DNA from: an uncultured Bacteroidales bacterium
Lineage (GTDB): Bacteria > Bacteroidota > Bacteroidia > Bacteroidales > F082
Assembly: GCA_946407975.1 (NCBI GenBank)
Contig: CAMJQC010000016.1
Coordinates: 1-47,046, forward strand
Length of the DNA: 47,046 nt
Direction: 5' to 3'
The notes beneath the pieces were generated by a model. That model worked only from the letters and a program-made list of their open reading frames with translations, did no database searches and had not been told where the DNA came from. Below, piece after piece: positions 7,742 through 19,300 of the stretch; the stretch's first letter is position 1; every line of letters begins with the position of its first letter. A program made the position numbers and the translations under genes.

Positions 7742-8599
7742 ATGATTGGGTTTAATTTAAATATGGTAGTCCGTCATTTTAATGAGGAGCTGTCGGCTTC
7801 TTTTCCTGCTCGTGAAGCGGAACAAATGATGGAAATCCTGCTGGAAGACTTGTTCGGTATTGACAGAAAAGCCCGTTTGATGCAACCCGACATGCGTATC
7901 GACGAGTGGCAGCATCATCAGCTGGAGGAGGCGGTGAAAGCCTTGCTTCAGGGTGAACCTATACAGTATGTCACGGGGAAGGCCGTCTTTTGTGACCTTT
8001 GTTTTAAGGTGGATTCTTCGGTGTTGATACCGCGGCCTGAGACGGAAGAGATGGTGCGAATGATCATTGCTGAGGGGGGAGACCCTCGTCGCATTTGGGA
8101 CATCGGTACGGGTTCGGGTTGCATTGCTATCTCGCTGGCAAAGGCGTTCGGAGACGCTGAGGTGATGGCTTGCGATGTTTCGCTTGAGGCGCTGGAGACA
8201 GCGCGTGAAAACGCCCTGATGAATGATACGACCGTCACGTTTGTGGAAGGCGATGTGCTTGCTCTGGATCCTGATGTGTTTGAAGGTATGGTTGACCTGT
8301 TGGTGAGCAATCCGCCCTATGTCATGGATAAGGAAAGGGAGGCTATGCAGACGCAGGTGCTAGACTATGAGCCTCACGAGGCTCTGTTTGTGCCTGATAA
8401 CGATCCGTTGCTTTATTATCGTGCTTTGTTGCAGCTGGCGAATGATCATCTTGCATCCCAGGGGGTGGCATGGTTCGAGATCAACGAAGCTATGGGTGAT
8501 TCCATGCTGAACCTTTGTCATGAGATGGGATTTTTGGATGCTCGTATCATCGATGATTATGCCGGGAAACCTCGTTTCTGCCGAATCGTTATGCGATGA
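7742..8599 (+). CDS. prmC: Peptide chain release factor N5-glutamine methyltransferase PrmC
   Basis: Methylates the glutamine of the GGQ motif in release factors RF1 and RF2, which speeds peptide release on the ribosome. The 285-residue protein has an N-terminal helical domain, PRPETEEMV (98-106), the SAM-binding loop IGTGSG (121-126) and the catalytic NPPY (190-193). ATG 7742 lies only 4 nt after the promoter box; ATG 7763 (MVVRHFNEEL) would allow a short leader and is an equally good start. Divergent from the EamA transporter; the RNase P RNA gene follows. Confidence 0.93.
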   Translation: MIGFNLNMVVRHFNEELSASFPAREAEQMMEILLEDLFGIDRKARLMQPDMRIDEWQHHQLEEAVKALLQGEPIQYVTGKAVFCDLCFKVDSSVLIPRPETEEMVRMIIAEGGDPRRIWDIGTGSGCIAISLAKAFGDAEVMACDVSLEALETARENALMNDTTVTFVEGDVLALDPDVFEGMVDLLVSNPPYVMDKEREAMQTQVLDYEPHEALFVPDNDPLLYYRALLQLANDHLASQGVAWFEINEAMGDSMLNLCHEMGFLDARIIDDYAGKPRFCRIVMR

Positions 8600-8658
8600 T
8601 TTATGAGGTCTGCAAAAACAATTAAACAGTTCATCATTCATCGATTCGACAATTTCCG

Positions 8659-8666
8659 TATTTTTG
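8659..8666 (+). promoter_or_regulatory. -7 promoter box for RNase P RNA
   Basis: TATTTTTG ends 4 nt before the first base of the P1 helix of the RNA at 8671, the spacing expected if transcription starts at the mature 5' end. Confidence 0.75.
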
Positions 8667-8670
8667 CAGC

Positions 8671-9045
8671 GCGATTCTGACAGGCTGCCGCGGGCAGAGT
8701 GAGTCTGCGTGAGGAAAGTCGGGACAGCATAGAGCACCATACTTCTTAACGGGAAGGTGTCCGAAAGGGCAACAGCAAGTGCCACAGAAAACTACCGCCC
8801 TGAGCTTGTCGAGGGGTAAGGGTGAAAACGTGAGGTAAGAGCTCACGCGCCGGATGGCGACATCACGGTGGGGTAAACCTTATGGGCTGCAAGACCAAAT
8901 ATAGGGGCGCAGGTCTCTCTGAGACCGAAAGGGCTGCTCGTCCAAGTCCCTGGGTAGGTTGCTTGAGCCGTCAGGTGACTGGCGGTCTAGAGAAATGGCA
9001 GCCGCCTCGAAAGGGGTACAGAATCCCGCTTATCGTCAGAGTCGT
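8671..9045 (+). ncRNA. rnpB: RNase P RNA (class A)
   Basis: Catalytic RNA that trims tRNA 5' ends. The 5' conserved core GAGGAAAGTCGGGACAGCA, the internal ACAGAAAACTACCG, and the 3' core ACAGAATCCCGCTTATCG are all present. The ends pair as helix P1: GATTCTGAC (8673-8681) with GTCAGAGTC (9035-9043), one G-U pair, extended by outer pairs to 8671 and 9045. About 375 nt, normal for the class. It has its own promoter box and an intrinsic terminator. A 68-codon open frame across it is fortuitous. Confidence 0.96.
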
Positions 9046-9051
9046 TACTAT

Positions 9052-9077
9052 AAAAGCCCCATGCGGGGCTTTTTTTC
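9052..9077 (+). terminator. Intrinsic terminator of the RNase P RNA
   Basis: AAAGCCCC, a 4-nt loop, GGGGCTTT, followed by a T-rich tract. Right after the RNA 3' end. Confidence 0.9.
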
Positions 9078-9174
9078 TTTTTGGGTAAAATGCTAGTAGT
9101 TTTTCAAAAATGGTTTATAGTCGCAATAACAAGCATTTTTTATCGTTTCAATTCAAAATTGACGGATTTTTTGG

Positions 9175-9182
9175 TATTTTTG
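9175..9182 (+). promoter_or_regulatory. -7 promoter box for the TPR protein-barrel operon
   Basis: TATTTTTG, exact TAnnTTTG, 40 bp before ATG 9223. Confidence 0.65.
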
Positions 9183-9222
9183 CCTACAAATGGGGATTGG
9201 TCCCTTTGCAAATATTGTAAAG

Positions 9223-12200
9223 ATGAATCTGAAGTACCTTCCTTTTATGATAACATTGTTGATAGGCATGTTGTCTAATTCATTATCAGCACAGAAACAT
9301 ATTGATGACTATAATCCGCAAGCACTTTTTGAGGAGGGTGTGATTTTGTTTAAAAATCAGCAATACGGCGCAGCGCAATCACTTTTCCAGCAGGTCTTGT
9401 CTGTCGAGGCGGATAAAAAGACCCAAAGAGGCATCGATGCGCTGTATTATGAGGCCGTCAGCGCATTATACCTTGGACATGGCGATGGCGAAGCCAAGAT
9501 AATCCGTTTTGTGAACGAACATCCGAGCAGTCGCTGGGCACCTCATGCCAATTTTCTCTATGCCAACATGCTGTTCAAGAGCAAAAAATTTAAGGATGCC
9601 TTGGCCATTTATGAGAAAACGCCTGCCGACTTCCTGTCCAACGAGGAAGCTTTGCAGATGCAGTTCAATATGGCATATTCTCATTTCCAGTCTGGCAATG
9701 TCACGAAGGCTTTGCCTCTTTTTCATGGCGCCATGTTGAATGAAAGTCCCTACCGTGATGCGGCATGTTATTACTATTCTCATATCCAATATGCCAATGG
9801 GAAAGATAAGGAAGCGCTTGAAGGTTTTGAAAAGATCCGTAATAACCCTGTTTATAGCAAGGTGGTTCCTTCTTATATCATGCAAATCAATTACCGTGAA
9901 GGGGCTTATCAGAAAGTAATTGACGAAGGGGCGGAGGCAATCGGTCAAGTGGAAAGCAAGCGGAAGTCGGAAGTGGCGCAGATTGTTGCTGACGCTTATT
10001 TCCAACAAAAGGACTATGACAAAGCCTTAACGTATTATGAGATTTATTTGAGGCACCTCTCTGGCAAGAGTGTTTCACGTGAGGCATGCTATCAAATGGG
10101 CGTCAGCAAGATGATGACAGGGGACTATCAAAACGCCATTGCCGACCTTCAGCGTGTGGCTGGTGACAGCGATCTGATAGCGCAATATGCATCCTATTAC
10201 TTGGCCAATTGTTATGCCAAAACTGACAATTTGAAGTTTGCACGCAATGCATATTATACTGCTTATTCCGCAGGTTTTGACCAGGTGTTGAGCGAGGAGT
10301 CGCTATTCGACTATGCCCGCCTCAGCCTGATTCCAGGTGCCGATCCCTTCTGCGAGGCTGTCGGGCTGCTTGATACCTATGTGGCTGATCATCCAAAGTC
10401 GACCAAGAAGGCAGAAGCGGAAGAAATGGCGGTCTATCTGCTTCTTAGCGCCAAGAGAAACGATGATGCTTTGGAACGTTTGGAAAGGATGCGTAATAAG
10501 AGTAGTGAGTTGCAGACCGTCTATAATGAGCTTTTGTATACGACCGGTGTGGATCATTACTCCAATGAGAACTACGATAAGGCGCAGGCCTGTTTTTCTA
10601 AAGTGTTGAACAGCCGAAAGGCGACGAATAAGCCGGAGGCCTGTTTCTGGCTGGGCGAGTCGGCTTATGCCTTGGGCGATATGAATACGGCGGCGAAATA
10701 CCTGAAGCAGTTTAAGGATATGGAAGGCGCAAGCGCCTTGCCCATCTATCCCCAAGCCGACTATGACCTTGGTTACATCTATTACCAGAAACCCGATTAT
10801 GAAGCGGCAACCAATTGTTTCCGTTCTTTCGTCCAGGCTTGTGATGATGCCCAGAAGGAACTGAAGAGCGATGCCTACATCCGTTTGGGCGATTGCTATT
10901 ATATGGACAGAAGCTATAGCCAAGCCATCAATTATTATGATTTGGCTACACGCATCGACAAACGAAATTCTGATTACGCCATGTTTCAACAGGCTCTGTG
11001 TTATGGTGCTCAGGGCAAGGTCAACCAGAAGGTTAACATGCTTGAGGACTTGATGCGGACTTATCCCAGCTCGAGATACTACGACCAGTCGCTATTCGAA
11101 ATGGGCAATACTTATCTCGTGCATGGTGACAAACGTTCTGCTTTGGCGAAGTTCGACAAACTGATCCAGGAAAGGCCGCGCTCGTCTTATACGCGTCAGG
11201 CTTTGATGAAAGTGGGTATGGTCTATTATAACAACAACCAAAACGAACAGGCTTTGACGAACCTGAAGCGTCTGGTCGAAAACTATCCGAATACTGATGA
11301 GTCGCGCGAGGCTATGAATATCATCCGCAGCATCATGATGGAACAGAACAAGCTGGATGATTATTTCACATATATGCATTCGGTAGGCGGTCGGGTGGCG
11401 GTGTCGCAGAAGGATTCGCTGGCTTTCGCCAACGCCGAGAATTTCTATTTCGAAGGCCGTTGCGAACAGGCTTTGACGGCGTTGCAGTATTATTTTGACA
11501 ATTTCCGCAATGGCGCCTACCTGTTGAAAGCACATCAGTATGCTTCGGAATGCGCAGCCAAGGCGGGGACGGATGCCGAGGTAAAACGCCATCTTGAATA
11601 CATCCTGTCGCAACCGGTCAACGACTACACCGATCAGGCTTTGCTACGGATGGCGCGTCTGGAGTATGAACAAGGCAATTATGAAAAGGCGGGCGGCTAC
11701 TACGAACGTTTGTCACGCGAGACGGAAGAGCCGCTGCGACGATTGGAGGCTCTCGAAGGCAGCATGAAAAGCAATTTCTTCCTGGGTCGTTTCGATAAAG
11801 CCATTCAAATGGGAGAGGACCTGATTCGTTCAAAGGACCTTACCAAAGAACAGGTCAATCAGATTAACCATATATTGGGCAAGTCCTATTATGAGAAACG
11901 GGATTATGAGGCGGCGATAGACAAACTGGATAAGAGCGCTCAGGCCGACAAATCGGTATATGGTGCGGAAAGCGCCTATTATTCTGCTATGGCGTCCTTG
12001 CAATTGAACCGTTATGCAGAAGCGGAAAACAAAATCTTCAATATCGCTGACAGATTCTCTTCTTATAACTATTGGGTTGCGAGGGCGTATGTCGCATTGG
12101 CTGACGTGTATGTCGCCGACAGAAACTATTTCCAGGCTAAGGAAACGCTTCGCAGCGTGATCGACAACTATAAGGGCGAAGACGTGAGAGCGGAAGCCTG

Positions 12201-12279
12201 TGCTAAATTGGCGGAAGTGGAACGCCTGGAACCTAAGATTGAGTCAGGCTCGAACAGCGTTGCTCCTATTGAAGAATAA
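9223..12279 (+). CDS. Large secreted tetratricopeptide-repeat protein
   Basis: 1018-residue exported protein built almost wholly of tetratricopeptide repeats, which form superhelical scaffolds for protein binding. An N-terminal signal peptide (MNLKYLPFMITLLIG to ..LSAQ) supports ATG 9223 rather than the upstream ATG 9190, which would bury it. Repeats are recognisable throughout by patterns such as YDKALTYYEIYL, YSQAINYYDLAT, YEKAGGYYERL and YEAAIDKLDKSAQ. No catalytic domain is visible. It lies 25 bp upstream of an outer-membrane barrel gene and is probably a periplasmic partner of it. Function not known to me. Confidence 0.85.
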   Translation: MNLKYLPFMITLLIGMLSNSLSAQKHIDDYNPQALFEEGVILFKNQQYGAAQSLFQQVLSVEADKKTQRGIDALYYEAVSALYLGHGDGEAKIIRFVNEHPSSRWAPHANFLYANMLFKSKKFKDALAIYEKTPADFLSNEEALQMQFNMAYSHFQSGNVTKALPLFHGAMLNESPYRDAACYYYSHIQYANGKDKEALEGFEKIRNNPVYSKVVPSYIMQINYREGAYQKVIDEGAEAIGQVESKRKSEVAQIVADAYFQQKDYDKALTYYEIYLRHLSGKSVSREACYQMGVSKMMTGDYQNAIADLQRVAGDSDLIAQYASYYLANCYAKTDNLKFARNAYYTAYSAGFDQVLSEESLFDYARLSLIPGADPFCEAVGLLDTYVADHPKSTKKAEAEEMAVYLLLSAKRNDDALERLERMRNKSSELQTVYNELLYTTGVDHYSNENYDKAQACFSKVLNSRKATNKPEACFWLGESAYALGDMNTAAKYLKQFKDMEGASALPIYPQADYDLGYIYYQKPDYEAATNCFRSFVQACDDAQKELKSDAYIRLGDCYYMDRSYSQAINYYDLATRIDKRNSDYAMFQQALCYGAQGKVNQKVNMLEDLMRTYPSSRYYDQSLFEMGNTYLVHGDKRSALAKFDKLIQERPRSSYTRQALMKVGMVYYNNNQNEQALTNLKRLVENYPNTDESREAMNIIRSIMMEQNKLDDYFTYMHSVGGRVAVSQKDSLAFANAENFYFEGRCEQALTALQYYFDNFRNGAYLLKAHQYASECAAKAGTDAEVKRHLEYILSQPVNDYTDQALLRMARLEYEQGNYEKAGGYYERLSRETEEPLRRLEALEGSMKSNFFLGRFDKAIQMGEDLIRSKDLTKEQVNQINHILGKSYYEKRDYEAAIDKLDKSAQADKSVYGAESAYYSAMASLQLNRYAEAENKIFNIADRFSSYNYWVARAYVALADVYVADRNYFQAKETLRSVIDNYKGEDVRAEACAKLAEVERLEPKIESGSNSVAPIEE

Positions 12280-12304
12280 ACAAGAATATGAAAATCGAAT
12301 AGAG

Positions 12305-14002
12305 ATGAAGATATATATTCAAAGGTCGGTATTGGCGGTAATGATTGCGCTTCTTTCAGGCACTCTTTTTGCTCAGCATAATGAAGAGGTGACGGTGGAA
12401 GGCACTTATCGGCCTAAGGTGAACAAGGTCGATAAGATAAGGCTCCTCCCAGAGCGCCCCAAACCGCTTTATGTTTTCCCAAGCACTGAAGTGCAGCCAA
12501 AGGAGAGTGACCGCAGGTTTGACCTGGATCTTGAAAAGTTGAGTCCTGCCGTATACACGAATCCAAAGGCCAATGCCATTCAGCCAGTGGAGAATTTCCT
12601 GATGACAGGATTGGGAACGCGCTTGTCGCCGCTATTCCTGTATCGCCACAACTCTCGTATTGCTAAAGACGTGGATCTTGGAGTGGGGTTGAAACACTTT
12701 TCTTCCTGGCTCAACATGAAGGACTTTGCCCGCTCGGGATTCATGAACAACGCTTTTGATGTTGCTGTCGGTGCCAAACTTTCGAATTACCAGTTGGATG
12801 GAAGGGTTTATTATGACAATGATGTCTATCATTACTACGGCTATCGTCTGTCGGATTCTCTGATTCCGGAGGGCAGGATAGATGAGCTGTGTCCCCGACA
12901 AGTGTATAATACCATCGGTGTTAACGCCTCTTTGAATAGCACGGACCGCCATTTGCAGACATTGCAGCATAGCGTGGATGTGGGGTATCGGTACACTTTC
13001 GACAAATTTGGCGCTAAAGAGCATTATGCTGAGGTCAAAGGGAAGCTGGCCTATTCCGACAACTGGTGGGGCGACCGTAGCAAGCCTCAGACTGCCGGAC
13101 TGGACCTTGGACTTGCCTATGACAAATATGATATTGGAGAGGAATTCAGCGGTCGTACGTTGCTGAACCTTAGCCCTTATTTCGAGATGAAAGACGATTT
13201 TTATCGTCTGCATCTGGGTTTTCGTGCTGAATTGACCTCGTTCGATAGCGTGCGTTTTTCCATCCGCCCCGATATCAAGGGCAGTCTCTATGTCTTTGAG
13301 AAGAAAGTGGAGTTTTATGCGGGTTTAGGCGGCGGTAAGCAAATCTATTCCTATGGCGATATCATCGCAAATAATCCATTTGTGCAGTCCTTGATGCCTT
13401 TGTATTTTCGCAATGAGAAATTCGCTTTTGAGGCGGGTATGCGGGCTAATATCCTGAATCGGGCCGAATTGCATTTTGGCGTCCGCTACAAAAGGGTGGA
13501 CGATGACCTGTTTTTCGTGCAGTCAAGGGATTGTCCGGCCTCCATTTACAACGTGTACAACACCTTTACCGTGGCTTATGACCGGACCGACTGCGTGAAT
13601 GTGTTGATCGATGCACGTTATCAGATTATGGACAGATTTGGAGCCGAAGCGGATTTTGCCTATAACATCTGTACCCCCACCACTCTGACTTATGCTTGGT
13701 ATCGGCCGAAGGTTGAAGGTGGACTTAAACTACATTATGATTTCAGCGAACAGCTTTCATTCAAGGCTTCTATGATGTATAAGGGCGGTCGTTATGCATT
13801 GGTCAACAAAGGATATGGTATCTTTGAAGAAGAAAAGATGAAGGATGTTTTCGACTTGGGTCTTGGGGCCGACTATAAATGGGATGACCGACTTGTCATT
13901 TTCGCCGAAATCGACAATTTGACGAATCGAAAATACCAGTTGTATTACAATTATCCCGTCACGGGCTTACAATTGTTTGCTGGTATAAAGCTGAAATTTT
14001 GA
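12305..14002 (+). CDS. Outer-membrane beta-barrel protein, TonB-receptor-like but without plug
   Basis: 565-residue exported protein with signal peptide MKIYIQRSVLAVMIALLSGT..FAQ, then a short basic/proline segment (EEVTVEGTYRPKVNKVDK) and many alternating aromatic strands ending in a terminal Phe (FAGIKLKF), the usual C-terminus of barrel proteins. The ending NLTNRKYQLYYNYPVTG resembles the last strands of TonB-dependent receptors. No plug domain or carboxypeptidase-like domain is seen and the size is too small for a full receptor. The frame is open upstream to 12200 but the signal peptide fixes the start at 12305. Probably co-expressed with the TPR protein. Confidence 0.8.
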   Translation: MKIYIQRSVLAVMIALLSGTLFAQHNEEVTVEGTYRPKVNKVDKIRLLPERPKPLYVFPSTEVQPKESDRRFDLDLEKLSPAVYTNPKANAIQPVENFLMTGLGTRLSPLFLYRHNSRIAKDVDLGVGLKHFSSWLNMKDFARSGFMNNAFDVAVGAKLSNYQLDGRVYYDNDVYHYYGYRLSDSLIPEGRIDELCPRQVYNTIGVNASLNSTDRHLQTLQHSVDVGYRYTFDKFGAKEHYAEVKGKLAYSDNWWGDRSKPQTAGLDLGLAYDKYDIGEEFSGRTLLNLSPYFEMKDDFYRLHLGFRAELTSFDSVRFSIRPDIKGSLYVFEKKVEFYAGLGGGKQIYSYGDIIANNPFVQSLMPLYFRNEKFAFEAGMRANILNRAELHFGVRYKRVDDDLFFVQSRDCPASIYNVYNTFTVAYDRTDCVNVLIDARYQIMDRFGAEADFAYNICTPTTLTYAWYRPKVEGGLKLHYDFSEQLSFKASMMYKGGRYALVNKGYGIFEEEKMKDVFDLGLGADYKWDDRLVIFAEIDNLTNRKYQLYYNYPVTGLQLFAGIKLKF

Positions 14003-16180
<2,178 letters not shown>

Positions 16181-16221
16181 GAGCTGAAGTATTTGTTTTT
16201 TATAATAAAAAAATCATCAAA

Positions 16222-16247
16222 AAAAGGCGTGCGTTTGTGCGCCTTTT
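16222..16247 (+). terminator. Terminator-like hairpin after gyrB
   Basis: AAAAGGCG (16222-16229) pairs with CGCCTTTT (16240-16247) around a 10-nt loop. The T run is only four bases. The hairpin lies just ahead of the next promoter box. Confidence 0.6.
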
Positions 16248-16251
16248 GCTA

Positions 16252-16259
16252 TATATTTG
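16252..16259 (+). promoter_or_regulatory. -7 promoter box for the macroglobulin-PBP1C operon
   Basis: TATATTTG fits TAnnTTTG. It leaves a leader of about 65 nt before ATG 16331. Confidence 0.6.
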
Positions 16260-16330
16260 CATCTTGACTTTTATGTGCACTTCAACGTGTTTTAATCGTG
16301 TCGATTATTCTAAATAAAAAAACAATTCAT

Positions 16331-19300
16331 ATGCGTAAAAAACACTTTTTTCTCAGTATTGCCATCGTAACGCTGGTTTCGCTTGTGATGGTTGGATTCC
16401 TTTCGTCTTGTCAAAAGGGGAGGGGAAGGTCAAATGCTATTGTTGAGCAGATCGCTCCATTGCCGGATGCGCTTTTGCCTTTACTCGACAGCTATACTTC
16501 GGGCGCTATTGTACCGGGAGATCCTGTGACGGTGCGTTTCAAAGACGGCGTGGATCTGAAACTGAAATACGGTGATCCGTTGCCGACTAAGATTTTTTCT
16601 TTCCAACCTGCCCTAAAAGGGAAGCCGTTTTGGGTAGATGAGAATACCATCGGTTATCAATATGATAAACTAGAGGATGGACGACAGTATATGGGTGTAT
16701 TTGACATCTCCGCTTTCTGTGATGTCCCCTCCGGTATGAACGTCCAGTTTTGTTTTGCCCCTCGTAAACAGAATTTCAGTCTCGTAGAGGTAATCCCGTT
16801 TTTCGACGATGATCAGAAAATGGGTTATAGATTTAAGGTTGCCTTTTCTAATCCTATTGATGTGGAGCAGGCGCTTTCGGTCTTCGATAATGCTTTAGTC
16901 AAACAGTATGGTCTTACAGCAGCCTCTTCAGGGGTGAGCGATTATATCTTTGAAATCAAAGGTTTGGAAAGGAAGAACAAGCCTTACGACATCACGCTTG
17001 CTATGGATGGAAAACCTATTGGCTGCAATACGGCACTTAAGAAAGCCCTTCCCATATATGCACAGGATTATTTTGCTCCTGTGCTGTTTGATGTAAACAA
17101 AACCGATGGTTCTGCTTCACTATATTTTTCTCAAAACCTCAAAGAGAATCAGAATCTGGATGGATTTTTTACGTTTGAACCCCGTATTGGTTACCGTACC
17201 AATATTGAAGGTAACCGTGTCGATTTCTTCTTTGATAAGAGTAACATGAGCTATTATCAGCTTGAATCCATGAAACTGACGGTTGAAGGAGGCTTGAATG
17301 ATGAAACTGGACGCGTTCTTCAGGAAGGTAATTCGTATGAGTTTGAATTGACGGACGACCTCCCGAAAGTGCGTTGGACGAATGCGGGTAACATCATCCC
17401 AGATGATGCCGGTGCTAAGGTTTATTTTGATGCCGTTAATCTGAATTCTGTGACGTTGCGTATCGTACGCATATATGATGACAATGTGTTGTCATTCTTG
17501 CAAGATAATGATATGGACGACACCTATGGCATCCGTAAGGTGGGCCGTCTGGAGAAAAAAATCAGATTGGAGTTGGATAATCCTGTGCCGACCCGTTGGA
17601 AGACTTTCCCGATAGACTTGTCTCAATATGTCAAGGTTGAGCCAGGAGCATTCTATCAATTGAGCCTCAATTTTGGTCCTGGCGACTATGCTTTTGCCAC
17701 CGAAGAGGCCAAGGCTGCAGTCGCAGAAGACGAAGAACTTGAAAAGCAATATTGGGACGGCCAAAGATATGACTACAAGAAATACCGTTATGATGAAGAC
17801 TATGATTGGAATGATCCTCATGGATTCTCCTATTATAATGATGTTGAGGTGCGAAAGAATATCTTAATCTCTGATTTGGCATTGACTGCCAAGATGGGCC
17901 GTGAAGACATTGTGGATGTGTTTGTCTATCAGATCTCAGATGCAATACCAGCTAGCGGTGCAAAAGTTTCAGCTTTCGATTTCCAGCGTCAGGAGTTGGC
18001 CACGGCCACGGCCGATAGCGATGGTCATGCCGTGTTGAACTGTGCACGTCGCCCGGCCTTCGTAGTGGCAACAGATAGTAGGAACAACCGGTCGGTAATC
18101 AAGACAAACAATGGTAACGCATTGTCATACAGTAAGTTTAATGTAGATGGTGAGACCGTTGAGAAAGATGTTTTTGGCTTTGCCTATACGAACCGTGGTG
18201 TATGGCGTCCAGGTGATGAGTTGCAGCTGAATTTGATGTTAAGCGACTATGATGATCAGATTCCGGACAATTATCCTGTTGTGTTGGAAGTGTTTGATGC
18301 TACATCAAGGCTTTATGCCAAAAAAGTCAATACGAATCCTGTGGGTGGCATTTATTGCTTTACTATCCCGACAAAACCTTCAGACGAGACTGGATTGTGG
18401 AAGGCCAATTTCAAAGTGGGGTCAAGTATTATTACCAAAATGTTACGCGTGGAGACAGTGAAGCCAAATCGTCTTGAAATCGGTTTCGATTTGCCAGAAG
18501 TGATCAGCACTAATTCGACGAAGGGCGTCAACCTGCACGCGAAGTGGCTGAATGGTCTTAAGGCTTCCGGTTTGAAAGCCGAAGTAGATGTCAAGCTCAG
18601 GGAAGGCGTGACCCGGTTTAAGAATTTCCCAGAGTATACGTTCGTGAACGAGACGGGTAGTTTCTATCAAGAAGAAATGTCGATTTTCAGCGGTCCGCTG
18701 AATGGAGAAGGCATAGCTACGGTAGGTTTTGCCCCCTTGAAAGGCCTCAAGTCTAGCGAAATGCTGGATGCGGTTCTTACGACGAAGGTGTTTGAACCTA
18801 CGGGCGATTTCAGCATCATATCCACCAAGGCGGTGGTCTCGCCATGTGCAAGTTATGTCGGTGTAGAGTTGCCAGAGACGCAGTCGAAATATGGCAGTTT
18901 CTACGATACCGGCAAGGATTGGAAATTCAACGTGGCAGTGGTCAAGGAAAACGGCTCTTTGAGCACGACGGCTACAGCCTTGGAGTACGCGCTTTACAAA
19001 TTGGATTCTTACTGGTGGTGGTCGAGTGAAGATGAATATAGCCTGCTTCGTTATGCCAACGGCACTTATCGTGCGCCTTATGAAAACGGCAAGATTACGT
19101 GTACAGGCAAGACGTCACTCACTTTCAATATTCCTGATGAACGTTGGGGCAACTACCTCCTCGTGATTGATGACAAACAGAATGACAATCGTTTTGCAAA
19201 AGTCATCAGTTTCGACTGGGGCTCATCCCAAATCCACGCCAGTTATGGCTCTGGAGCTCCGGTGCAGCTCGCCATGCTCGCTTCTGCCGAGTCTTACAAC

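Noticed and set aside
8882-9088. 68-codon open frame inside the RNase P RNA
   Set aside because: It overlaps the conserved RNA core and its terminator; it has no protein similarity and is explained by the RNA.
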